Part shown: positions 34,774 through 46,899 of the stretch, in pieces | Position numbering within the stretch: the first letter of the stretch is position 1 | Layout: every line of letters begins with the position of its first letter | Origin: Piper betle | Taxonomy: Eukaryota; Streptophyta; Magnoliopsida; Piperales; Piperaceae | Direction: 5' to 3' | NCBI GenBank assembly: GCA_033002965.1 | Contig: JAURVB010013539.1 | Coordinates: 62,001-126,000, forward strand | DNA: 64,000 bases | Program-made: the position numbers and the translations under genes | The notes under the pieces: model-generated | What the model was told of the DNA's origin: nothing | The model's database searches: none | Seen by the model: only the letters and a program-made list of their open reading frames with translations

Positions 34774-35690
34774 TGCTAGCATCTTGACAATGAAACTGCA
34801 CATAATGTTTATGTATGTTTAAACTTACTCCACCGGAAATGAGTAGATATATATGCAGATAGTCATTGATTGCAGGTCCATACTCAATCCACTGTAAAAA
34901 TAGTTGTCTGTGAATTGGTGGTGAAACTCCACGTATTTACATATTGTAAACTCATTTTATGCAAATACGGGAAGGAAACATCTTTTCACTTTTTGACGAT
35001 TGTGTTTAGAGAAGATTTAATTTTGGGAGTATAAGAGTTATTCTTCAGATTTTTTTTTCTATCTCGAAATTATAATACTAGCATTTTAGAAATAATGAAA
35101 TTTGGAACATCGAGTACTACCTTTCAAATTTCTCCGTGTGATATAAACTAGATTTCTGTAATTTAAGTTTCCATCACATTTTAGTTGCAAAGTGTGAGAC
35201 CTAACCTTCATTTTGGTTTATCATGGTCCGAGAAATTAAGGCTAATTTGAAGATTAAATCAACAAAGAAAAAGATTATTTTTACAAAACCGAAAAAAAGA
35301 ACACTCAAATATACAACTTAGGCTCTTCAACAATAAATTTTAAAACATCCCAAATGCTCAACTGAAAAAATATATCCACCCATCTTTCCAGACTTCCACT
35401 CCTTGATTTTTGCACCTCTCACCCCCCAAGAGAAAGGCAAAGAACCATTTGCACCACTGTTCAACCTCTCCTTGATATTTCCCACTGTTCTACTCATTAA
35501 TATGTAAAGAACAATTTGCACCAATCTTGATCAACCTGTTCTCTATTTCCTACAAACATATTCATCAAAAGTAATCCAAAAGAAAATCTAGACGACCCAA
35601 AAAAAAGGTTTGTAGAGAAGAAAACTTGGAATCAATGAATGAATGATCTGTGTTCGTCTGCGTATTATATCACATACCACTCTGTAATTC
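34774..35690. other. Spacer between convergent plastid-protein gene and CSLD pseudogene
   Basis: It contains the 3' UTR of the plus-strand gene and AT-rich sequence. No exon is seen on either strand. Confidence 0.45.
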
Positions 35691-35693
35691 TTC

Positions 35694-38600
35694 TCATGGG
35701 AACTGAAACCCCCGACCTCCACCGGCAATCGTACTAGTCTCTCCTTTGGGAGGGTTAATGGCAATGTACAGCAAAGAGATGGTAATGGCAATGCGGCCGG
35801 ACCAGACAAAGACAATGGTGGGGGTCTTCCCCCTCCTCCCCATCAACCCTTTAGTACAAGGGTACATGTGAGCCAGCACCCAGAAGCTAAAGAAGGCTCC
35901 ACCAATGAACTTGCTCCACTGTGGCAGCGAGCTATATATGGTCCGGGAGAAGGCGTCCACCATGGCAATGATGTTCACCATGCAGATCACTATGGGTGGG
36001 ATCATCAAAGACGTCCACCGCACGACGTAGAGGTCGGCGTAGACGTCGTCGACGTCATCGCCGGCCGACTTGGAGGTGAGGGTGAAGGAGATCTCTATCC
36101 CGGCGATGACTTTGAGGAGGCACTGCACGACCGCCTAGAGGTGGGCGCTGGTGCCGGAGATGAGCCAAAACTGCTCGTTCCTCCACCATTCCTCGAGGCC
36201 AATGCCGGACCACTTGACTTCCAGGATGGAGAGAGAGATTAGGGCGATAGTGATGATGAGGAGGTAGATGAGGAAGGTGATGTTGAGGGTCTGGACGATG
36301 AAGTGGCCGGAGAAGAGGGAGAGAGCGGGGAGGAAGGTGTAGACGATGAGGAAGGGGGAGGTGAAGGGGTATATGCCGACGCTCAAGTAGGCCAAGCGTT
36401 GCAGGAACTTCATTCGGGAGGAGTCGAGGAGGGCGTTGTTGCGGGAGAAGAAGATCTCGACGGAGCCGGTGGCCCACCGGAGGACCTGGTGGAGGCGGTC
36501 GGTCAGGTTGATCGGTGCCGACCCTCGGAAGGCGTCGGGCTTGGTGATGCAGTAAACGGAGCGCCACCCGCGGTTGTGCATCCGATAGCCCGTCACCACG
36601 TCCTCCGTCACCAGCCCGTAGATCCACCCCACCTGCTCTCCCCACTCATTATTGTCTTCGTACCTAATAATATGGTTAAAATGAGACAATATTTTTTTTT
36701 TGGTAATATAAAAGTAGGAAGCAAAATCATTACCCACAAGGTATAAAATATTAAAGATAAAATATATTTTTTACATTTAATAAATTATTTTATTATCATT
36801 TTAAAATTTAGCTGAATCTGTTTCGACCCGGTTCAATCAAGTTATATCCCGTGCTGTTATAAATTGGCAGGTATGATATTCATTACCTAAGTTAAAATTA
36901 CAATCAGAATAGAAGATAACTAGGCCATTGTACTATACGATAAAATTGGAATCTATTTTTGACAACTTTGGGTTATAATAAACAGTAGTTAATTAAGTCT
37001 TACATCTAAATCTTGCATTTTCGTTTTGAAAGATTAATTAATATTACTGATTAGATTTTCGTTGGTCAGTTTTGGCCTCAGGTGCGTCTCCTAGTCGATC
37101 ATCACAAGAAGGGACGTTATACTTCTCAGCCAAAATTTTGCATTTGCATTTTATTGGGCGGAGGAAAAAAAATACAAAGTTATCTTACCAGCAAGAGATG
37201 ACGGAGACGGCCGGCCAACTACAATGGAGTCAAGGGGACGGCGGGGGCTAACTAAGGGCTCCGGGATGGCGGCCGTACTTGACGGCGGGGTGGTCGGCGA
37301 GAGGGCGGCCTTGGAATTCGGAGATGGGAATGGAGTCGGTGAGAGTTGTGGAGTTGCAGAAACGCTTGGGCATGAGCGCTTGGTTCAGGTCTGGGTCCAT
37401 TTGTTCTGCTCGGAGTGCGTGGGTCTGGACGTCGGCGGCTGTGACGGCATCCCCCTTGAGCTTCTTCACCTTGGGGTTGGGTGGGTCGAATCCGTATAAG
37501 GCAAATCGTCGGAAAAGGCAGCCCGTTCCGACGTACACCGGCCCCTGTGAATTGCACACACCCGCCAACCGTTACAAACGAACTTAGTGAAGTGTGGCGG
37601 GAAATGTTTTAGTTCTTATACAGCGACGGGGGTACCATCTACCTATCTTTTGCCCTGTATATTCAAATGTCAATGAACATTCTGTTGGACAAAAATTGTT
37701 TCTTTTTTAACCAACTAAAGTTGAGATTGAATATGAAATGGAGAGGAATGGCCGTGCTCTTGTTTTATGAAATTAGACCTCGTTGACCAATCAAATTAAA
37801 ATAAAAGTAAGGATAATAAATTATATTATTATAATCCATCTCCTTGTACATTTATCTATAAATTAATACGTTTATTTCTAATATAAGTCACATTTATTTG
37901 GTTAAGTTATTCTTATGAGAATGGTGAATTAGTGGGCCAAACTAGATTTACACAAAGGTGCCATATCATCTCGTCAACGAATTTATAGTCGCTCCCATTA
38001 ACAACTCAAACATACTTGCTCTAATTTTTATTATTTTTTATGTTGAAACGACTTTTTACCCATGAGTAATGAATTTTGATCCATTTGGCATATCTTTCAT
38101 TTTCCTGGTTTATCATATTGAATTTATATAATATTGAAAATAAAATTTTGATCCTATATAAATTAAATACAAGCTAAATAATAATATTCATTTGGTTCAA
38201 ACTCGGCTCAGTTCGGCTCAAAAATATAACAAACTAAATATAAGTCAAACTCAAATACTATAAATTTTAGACGAGCTTGAGTCTGACTCATTTATATCAA
38301 AGCTCATTAATCTTTTAAATAAATTCAAGTATATTTGTCAACAACTATATTAAACTCAACTCTTTTAACGGTACTTAAGTATCCCGGGGTGGTCCCTCTT
38401 TTTGTGGTCGAAACGCGGGCAGTGACCATGTGCCCGGCCAGTGCGTGCCATCTGCCATCCATGTTGCTTTTGCATCCGCAACGGCTCCGTAGGGTTGGAC
38501 CCACTTTCCCGCATTTGCTTGAGCTTCCTCATCTCTTCCCGTGCATTGAATGCATCCGACCGCCGACGTATTGCATCCGGGAGGCCGTTTATCTGGACCT

Positions 38601-39859
38601 TCAACTCGTCTTATTCTCTCTTCGCCCATCGTCTGTCCTTTACATAGTCAGACCGACTCTTATTCTTGGTCGGATCCCCCTTCATGTTGAAGTAACTATC
38701 TGGATTCCGAGGCTCGATGTTGTGTTTCCGACAAAAGGGCACCCAGACGTCCGCAAAGCTGGCCGCCTCTGCCATCGCCTCAAACGTAGCACGCTACCTT
38801 GTCCACCGGGTAATCCACCGCAAGGATCGATAGTGTCGTGTTTGCGGTCACCAGTGGTGGCTCCTTTTCCGGGTCTGCAGCGGACCCTGGAAGGTCCGAC
38901 CGACCCCTAGGGTTGTCGGGAGATGGCTGTTCGAATTTCTCTCGGAGGACGGCGAGGTCCGTCGAACGATTTATCGGACAAAGTTGGGGATTTATCGGAG
39001 GACGGCGAGGTCCGTCGAACGTATTGATGAGCCCACCTTCGTCTTCGTGGTCATAACCATCTTTGGAGCTGTAAGCATTGCCATAGCCATCGGTGCCTCT
39101 GGTCTCAAACAGCCACCGGTTATGGTCGAAATCGCCGGTTTGGCTTCTCATGAGCAGAGACTGGTTTGATTTCATCAATGCCCTATCACCCTTCTCGTCC
39201 CCGACGGTGAGTGCCGGCAGTGCCACCGACGAGAACCCTGGGCCGTCCCCGTCGTCGTCGTAGTCCATCTTGTACGGCTCCTTGCACCCTGGGCAGACCC
39301 CGCCTCCATCTTTATGCGCATCAATGTACCAGTCCCGACATATTTTGAATCTGCAGATAACACAATGCCACAAAAAATTGATTCTAAGCACAATAAATAA
39401 TAAACATCTACATAATATAATCCAATTATTCTATACTGTAATTAATTGAATATATGGAATAAAGGGAAGCACAATGAATAACGAATGTAATATAATCCAA
39501 TAGTTAGTATATAGTTATACTACAAAATAAAAAAACTGAATCTGACCTACACCCACAAGGGTCAATGTCCTTCCCGCGCTCGTCATGCATGACCTTACCG
39601 TCGCAAGCCGGCATAGAGCAGGCGGAGCCGCGGGAACCGGCCATTTGCGGGTGAGACACCTCGGAGTCGATGACCTTGTCCATCAGATGAGCCCTGGTGA
39701 CGCTGTTAAAGCCGCCGGTGAAGAGGGAGTTGCTGACGTAGTGCTCCTCCGCCTTGACAGCCACCGACGAGGCATCCATCGGCTGGTTGTCCGGCGTCGG
39801 AGGGAGGTGCACCGTGTAGTTAATGAAGTCGTCGGAAATGGGAGCGTGGGGAGTTGATT
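35694..39859 (-). pseudogene. Cellulose synthase-like D (CSLD) pseudogene
   Basis: Minus-strand order: 39859-39547 gives [36 protein letters not shown] and [13 protein letters not shown]. The next exon begins at 39350 with [20 protein letters not shown], completing the RING-like zinc finger. It continues past [16 protein letters not shown] to [34 protein letters not shown] and [14 protein letters not shown], ending near 38,370. After a gap, 37,545-37,189 gives [20 protein letters not shown]; 36663-35694 gives [37 protein letters not shown], the C-terminal membrane helices and GFQFP-stop. Family role: membrane beta-glucan synthase, often for tip growth. Damage: N-terminus absent; first membrane helices lost between [11 protein letters not shown] and LCPINR; SDDGG lost with a stop at ACYV; region with the DCD motif missing; frameshifts near 37,240; TAG at 36,135. 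TED and QVLRW remain. It cannot make an active enzyme. Confidence 0.93.
37600..38360. repeat. Repeat-rich insert between the two halves of the CSLD pseudogene
   Basis: Between the CSLD pieces lies AT-rich DNA with no coding match. Its end (about 38,190-38,350) carries ACTCGGCTCAGTTCGGCTCA and ACTATAAATTTTAGACGAGC, near-identical to wording at 30-150. The part of CSLD with the DCD motif that should lie here is absent, so an insertion with deletion is likely. Confidence 0.55.
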
Positions 39860-39990
39860 GGCCTAGATTGAAGGTTGGAGGTGAAATAGATTGGCGGCTG
39901 GAGGGAGCTCGATTGGTCTATAACAGATTGGAGGTTGGAGGGAGGAGATTGGTCTGAAATAGATTGGAAGTTGGAGGGAGTTAGATTATT
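39840..39990 (+). repeat. Imperfect tandem repeat (GATTGGARGTTGGAGGGAG units)
   Basis: Units built on GATTGG and GGTTGGAGGGAG or GGCTGGAGGGAG, with intervening TCTGAAATA/TCTATAACA, recur about four times immediately upstream of the CSLD coding remnant. They stand where the missing CSLD N-terminus should be. Confidence 0.75.
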
Positions 39991-39999
39991 AACTTTTGC

Positions 40000-42940
40000 C
40001 GAGTCTTTCGACGTTGTTGGTGCACCCCACATCCTTTTATTCCATGCAAATATTTTAGCCAACACAAGGTACAAGGCGCCTTTCGTCACCACATTTGCAA
40101 TGCAATGAATGGCACGTTGACAAAGTTTGCGGGTCGGTGATTTCAAATAGAGATGTCGCAATGATTTGATGCGCCTTTGGGCGGCTCACCTCTCTCAAAA
40201 TCTTCCCTTTTCATCTCCTCCCTTCACCTTCTCTGATATTCTCCTCTAAACTCGTCTCCGGCGGTTGTTGGGTTGTCTTCACGTCCCTGTGCTTATACCA
40301 ATCTTGACGGTGAGTTCAAGCTGTCTTTGATGTTGATCAGTTTGATTAGATGTTGACAGTGTCGGTTAATAACACCCTTGTGGGAGGTGGAAAAGAATTT
40401 TTTTCTTATGTAGAAGGGCATAGATCTGTTAGGTCATGCCGTCTTTGATGGTTTTGCAGCTTAGGCTTTATCAAATTGGAAAGCTGGTTTTTGTTTTCAA
40501 GCAATAATTATAAAATTGTATATTTTTCAAGCAAGAATTATAAATTATTGTTTTTGCTTGGAAAAAAACCTTTTCCCCAATAATACATATTGTATCGAAA
40601 CCGGACATAAATTTGTGGGTTAATGTTAGTTGGATGAAATAATTGATGTCTACTTATTAAGTTGTAGGGACATTGTTTGTGGTTTTTTGCGCCATTTGTA
40701 TGTAGATTGATTTTAAAATCTAAGAACACTTGCATCATTCACTGAATTAGCTTTTTTCTTTTTTCTTTTTGGTGTTTTATATATATCCTACTTGTAAACT
40801 GAAGTCCACTTTGTTTGCAATCGTCGTCATGTGTAGGTAAATCTTTTGTGTTAGAAGAAAGTTATTTGTAAAGTTTTTTTCATTCTATAGAAAAACTTTG
40901 TGACTTTTAATTGACCGATAGCGCGCTTTAGTTACGAGAAAATCTCGCCGATGGATAGGTGAAGAAAGTAAAAATCGGAGACTTTTTTTGAAAGAGAATT
41001 GGTGACTTTTTGTTGTATTGATTTCTAAATATAGTTGACACTTGACCTTCTTCGTTAATCCAAAACCAGATAATTTCTTTGCCTGTCCGAATGATCCATG
41101 ATCAATTTTTCTCTCTCATTTGACCCAAGTACCAACAACCATTAATTCTTAAAGCAAAAAGCCATTGAGGAGTATGGGATCCTCCTTGCAGTTCTGGCTT
41201 CTAGCGAAGCTCCCAAGTTGCTTAAATTACTAAACGAAAAACAATGGAGAAGAGATTAGCATACGATTGCACATATTAAAAACAGGACGTAGTTGATTAT
41301 GAGAAGCATGAAAAAGAAAACGTTGAGAAGATGACGAAGAGAAGATACGTGGAGGAGCGAAGGTAGAGATCCACATAGAATAAATACTCGACCACCTTGG
41401 TCATGGCAGCTTGGATGTAAGAATTATTCTATTATATCTCCACTTCTCCATCTTCAATCCTCCCTGGTTTTCTTGGTCTCTTGCTAATTTCCTGTTTTGT
41501 CGTTCTAAACTGGTAGATGCCAGTTTATATATCTGTTGTTTTACCGTTGGCCGTGCAGTGGTGGGAGAAGAAAGAGTTGGAAGCAGCTTGGAGCATGAAT
41601 GATAGGCTCTTGTCCAATGTCGGTTTCTGGGTGTTTTGCTTTGTTCTTGTGGATTGGTTGTATTATGATACGATTCATGTAAAATGCTTCTCTTCTTTTT
41701 ATCTGATCTGTTGCGAAGGATATATATATCTGATTTTTGAATGCCGCAAAAGAGTGCTTTGAAAGATTTTATATATGAAGCGTGCAAGTGGTCGTCCTTA
41801 TATATGAGAATCGATTCTTTCATTACAATGGTTAGTTCTTTTCCAACAGTTAAAAATAAAATATATAATATTCTCCATTAAGGTTAATCATTCTTCGTTC
41901 CATATGCTTAAAAACATAGGCTTACAATGTGAGACATTCTATCGTGGCTTGCTAACGGTCTATGCCAACCTCTCAACCATATTATTTAGGGATCAATTAA
42001 ATCGTGGAATATATTTATCAGGGCGATAAGAAATATATATTTATCTGGGTGTCCAAATTCATGGTCGTCCGCGTCCGTATCTAGGCCCATGTCTGTAATT
42101 GTAGAGTAAAAATATGTTGTAAAGTCTTACAACCAAGTTGGCTGTTTGTAGTAGAATATATTTATTATCAAAATTTCAAAAAATTATCATAATAAATATT
42201 TAGTGAGGGATGATTTCCTCCATGATGATTGAGTTCCAACCAAATTGGCCAGCAGGCCTTACAACAAAATTTTATTCGTATTGTAAATATAAAATGTGGA
42301 CACTTTTATGAACATCAAAACGATGTCTGCAAAAAACATGGCAGATTAAGACACGTCCACAAGTGTCTGCCAGTGTCCGAGAATGCGCGGCAACATACCG
42401 AACTAAAAATAGAATACTTTCTTCTTGTCTAACAATATTTTCTAAATTATGAATAATGTGTATTTGCTTTACATAGATCGCAGAATTGTCATTTTGAATA
42501 ATGTGAATGCCTCTATAATTAAGAATAGTTTTAAATTTTATTGAAAATTTTAGTCGTCAGAAAGGAGTGATGTTTTTAGACTCAAGATTTATGCTATATT
42601 TTAAAGACAAAATTTTGTGACATTGCATTATTTTGATTGGTGTGATTATCTACACACTCTATATAAAACAAATTGTTTGAATTTGTACTTTTTTAAAGGG
42701 CTTCTATTTTTAATTAATTTTTAGTTTGAATTTCTTAATGTATGTTAATTTTATAGTTCAAGGGTGTTATTATTTATGAATAATATATAATGTCCGTATT
42801 TGCATTCGTATCTATCAATATCCACAAATTATTTTGTGGGTAGAAAATTGGTTTTTTGCCACTGACTAAATTTTCTCACAAGCTTACTTGTGGTAACTGC
42901 TAAGCATAGGCAAAAAATTAATTATAGGATAATCACTGTA
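40000..42940. other. Spacer with no gene recognised
   Basis: A C/T-rich block near 40,190-40,310 (TCCCTTCACCTTCTCTGATA) resembles a plant 5' leader on the plus strand, but no protein of any family follows it. Short open frames at 41,400-41,820 on both strands have no domain resemblance. The rest is AT-rich. Confidence 0.4.
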
Positions 42941-42943
42941 GTT

Positions 42944-45240
42944 GTAACACCCCATTTCAGTTCACTAGTGAACCGACTAGGAAATGCTAACGGCGACTGA
43001 ACCGTTTGTTAATCTACTTGATTTGGATAAGCCAATTTAGATTTACCCACGGCGTCTTAAAATGGTGATGCAAATATATAATGCATAGATGAGATATTTA
43101 GATTCTAACGTTGTTCTAGATACATGTTATGATATGCAATCAATTATAAAACAAACCAAATAAGCAAAAAGTTTAAAGAAAATATCTATTTTTAAAATAA
43201 AACGGACATAGTCTCCCCTAAAATTATAATAGGGACCACCCTATCAACCACAAACAATATATATTTATATAAATACAACAAATATAAAACACAGTTAAAC
43301 ACAACATTTCTTTCACATTCCAAATATCATTACTTTCTTCATCTTCTGAGCCAAGTCTAGACTTTATAGCTCAACTTGTTCATTTCTATTTACAGTTTCA
43401 TTCCCATGCAAAACAATTATTCATTCACAGAATGACATTCAAAGTTCATCATTCAAACAATTCAACTCTCATCATCATCAATTACACTCACTAGGTGCAT
43501 GTGTGCACAATTTTAGTCCTGCTCCTTTGGAGTTTCGACAACGCTCATTTCCTCGCAGTTATCATCTACATAGATAATAAAAAGCCGTCAGTAACGAGCA
43601 TTAACGGTCCAAAAATAATTAATAACAAACTGACAAGGGAGAGCTCCTGTTGAATGAAAACATCATTACTCTTCCTCATAGAATCTCTCTAATGGCAATA
43701 ACTAGGAGCCATCGACCTCGTGCAACAACATCCTCTTTCTATCTCATCTCATTCATTGGCCACTTTAAACTATCCCTTGAGCAGGAAATTCATTCTATGC
43801 TCTTTTAGCCCTCTACATCCTTCATATCACTCTTTGCCCTGAGTACAGAAGCCGAGTACTCTTAGGCATTTGCCTTCGGTACCCTTTGAAACCACAAGTA
43901 TAGACATGTGTTGTATAACAATACCCATAAACATCCATACTTCACCGGGTTTGAGGAACTCAAAGGTGGAGTTATCAGGATCCCTTAAGAATGGAAAAGA
44001 CGCTCACCAATTCCAGAGCCTGCTTTGACGAACATATGGTCTATCTCAAGATGTGGTCGTCGAGTTTTCCTCGTTGCCCATTTCACTGAAAACTTAAAAA
44101 ATTACATGTACATAGGTTTGGGTAGGGATTTCAATATAATAGGCTCAAAAGCATCGTAATCTGGATCTAAGGTTTCGAAAACAAACTCGCTGGATCTCAT
44201 TCTCGAGGGTTATTAATTAGAAAATCTCATACGACTAGATGGCTCGTGTGGAGTGGGATACTATAAATCCACCATTCAACACGTCCGCTTACCTATTAAA
44301 ACAACACATGACAGAGTATATAAGTCAAACTAGAACTGAGTCCTAAATGAACCTAGTAGAAGCTCTATTCATATCCACACACCTAGGCGACGAGCTCTTA
44401 CTTCGTACCTACACATCAAACTAAAAGCTAACACCCGCTTATGATGCATTCACACATCAAGACACACACATCAATCATTCATCAATCCACATAAGGTTTC
44501 CTATGCAACATTGCATTATATTACGATACTTACTTAATTTACTTAATTAGTTCCATAGTATTTATTTTAATACATTCCAATCAAGTAATTAATATTTTTA
44601 TTACAATAAAATAGCTAACACATCAATTCATTAATCTTAGCATGTTGTGCTAATAATTATCACCTTTAAGAAATTAATTTGGAGTTAGTTATTCCTCGTG
44701 TCGTTGGCATTCGACGACAACTAGGGCTTCGTCATGTGGCTCAAAACTCAAATTTAGCACCTGACAGCGTCTGAAGTTCATTTGAGTTAGACTGGATGAA
44801 TTCGGTAGAAGATCCTGCGAATTTCATCGAATTAGGTTTTCCACCAATTTTCAGTGGCTTTCTGGCAACTTTTCTCGGGAGGCAATCGAGGCTATGGGTC
44901 GGCACCAGCTCAGCAAGCTTGGCCCAATGGAGGTGGTGGTGAGGATGGCAAGGACAATGATGACCGCCAGCGGCGGCTATGAGTCAGCCGGGTTCGGTTG
45001 GCTTGTCTGATTGGCCCTTGGTCGGCTTCTGCAGTGGCAATGGGTATAAGGGAAATGGTTGGGGGTCAAAGGAGGCGTCAGTGCGCACAGTAGCGGCGGA
45101 GTGGCATGGACGGTGGCAAATCAACGCCTAGATGGGGGCGCTATCACCCGGCGTTGGGGCTCGATGGTGCCAGGAAGGTGGGGGACCACGCGGAGACACT
45201 CCAACAGGGCTCGGTGGCATCGATCTGCGGCGGCTGGAGG
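42944..45240 (+). mobile_element. LTR-like element, family A, copy 2 (plus orientation)
   Basis: It starts with TGTAACACCCCATTTCAG, a typical LTR start, at about 42,945. Next come the inverse of the GGGTGGYCCCTA block (about 43,228-43,246), the GAGTACTC block at 43,853, and the block around 44,100-44,450 with TCGAGGGTTATTAATTAG, CCTAGTAGAAGCT and CTTCGTACCTACACATCAAA. All of these occur in reverse at 48,200-49,690. The GC-rich end (44,850-45,240) has no recognisable protein. No gag-pol is present, so this is a long LTR or a large non-autonomous derivative. Confidence 0.6.
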
Positions 45241-46141
45241 GGTCATTGACAGTGAGAAAATACCAAGAGAGGCATTAGACCAGTCAGTTCAGGACGCTAT
45301 CGGGTCTGCAACTCGGTGGTTCCTCAGTAGATGCCCTTAGGAGTGTTCACGAGAAGTATATAAATATTTTTATTCAAAATGAGAGTCAGCTCTCATTTGT
45401 CAATTTGCTATGTAGTTATATTTTTGGACCAGTAACATTTGTTACTAATGTTTCTTTTATACATATCTAGGTGAGTATTAAATACCGAATACGTCGGCTT
45501 GGACGGTGGAGAAGTGACCTATCTTGCACATACACACATGCTTGCCGATAGAATGTTTGTTTTGTCTGTTTTGGTTGTTTGTTATGTTTACCATGAAAAT
45601 GAAATTCTTGTGATGAAATTGTTTGATATAAAAGCTGATATGATGAAGATTTTGGTAAATATAAATGAATAGTGATAATATAATCCAAAATATTTATTAG
45701 TGTGCAGATTGAATGATAAAGGTGAAAATGAATAGAATGAACATGTGAGTCAAGACCCAAAACCTCAAGGATATTTTGATGTGGCCAAATCAAATGTTTA
45801 CGTGAAAAATATGGTATAATGGATTTATATGGATTTCTATATATATATAGGTTAATTTGACAGGGTGGCCCCTAATTGTACTTTTAGGGGAAGCTCTGTC
45901 AATTTTATTTTGGATTTTTTCCCGATTTTATTGTAATTATTTTGGTATGTAAACTGATTGTCATGCCATCTATGTAGTAGCATCTTAGGGTTTTTGTGCA
46001 TTCATCCATGCATAGCGATCATTATCTTCCATTTTGAGATGCCGAGATAGATCCACTTGGGTTAAGTTTGGGTTAGCTGACTTTATCAGGACCCGTGACA
46101 TTCCGGTTTGGTTCGCGAGGAGCCGAATTCAAGGTGTCGCA
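45240..46141 (-). mobile_element. LTR-like fragment, family A, copy 3 (minus orientation)
   Basis: It aligns with 220-960 and 48,850-49,690 over its whole length, from GCCAAGAGAGGCA-like text at 45,265 through AGATGCCCTTAGGAGTGTTC, GGGTGGCCCCTAATTGTACT and the GAGATGCCGAGATAGATCC block. Read on minus it begins near 46,141 with TGTGCGACACCTTGAATTCG. It abuts copy 2 in the opposite orientation. Between 46,142 and 46,900 I see only AT-rich spacer. Confidence 0.6.
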
Positions 46142-46899
46142 CACTTGACCCTCGTCGCTCATAACTCACGGCTAACCTCGACTTAGCAAGTAGTTCATGA
46201 AACTGACTTGACTCGAACCAATGGTTGAACCAATGGTTGAACTGACTGGTTCGCTAATATAAAACTCTGACTCGAGTTATTGGTTTTACAGTGGCTACAT
46301 TTTTTAAAAAACACCACAATATTACTGTGGCAACCCGTGGAAATTTAATTACCGCTTTGCTACCATTTAATTATTGTTAAATTTGACTACTATGATAACT
46401 ACTTCTAGGGGTGGTAATATTCGACTTTTTAGAAAAAAGCATGGTCTTACCGTGGTACTTTATTTAGAAAAACGGTGGCTAATTCTTATATATGTAAAAT
46501 CTATGATTTGAATTAGAATTTATACTTGTGAACCAGTCAGTTCAATCGTTAGTTTGAGTCGAATCAGTGTCAGAACACATGTAGCTGAACTGAAGTTGAC
46601 CGTGTGTTATGAGCCATGAGGGTTATATGTACCCCAAGTATATAATAATAACATCAGCGTAGCAATAACAGAATGAGTTATTAGAGTATATGAAAGTACA
46701 CCTAGTTTGTTTTTATTTTTATTAACAAAATATTTATAGTAAACCATAAAATTAGATTTAGGTCATATATTGTATTAGGACGCGTTAATTATTTATTTTG
46801 GGGGGACATGTCATTTGAGTTAGGACACAATTATTTTATTTTATGATATTTTATAATATTTTATTTTGCATTTTTAAAAAATTATTTATTATTATTGAC

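Noticed and set aside
36055..36645. 196-codon minus-strand open frame rich in R, P, H and L
   Set aside because: It is a shadow of the CSLD pseudogene in another frame.
41401..41823. Overlapping open frames on both strands
   Set aside because: Neither shows a family motif or codon pattern of a conserved gene.
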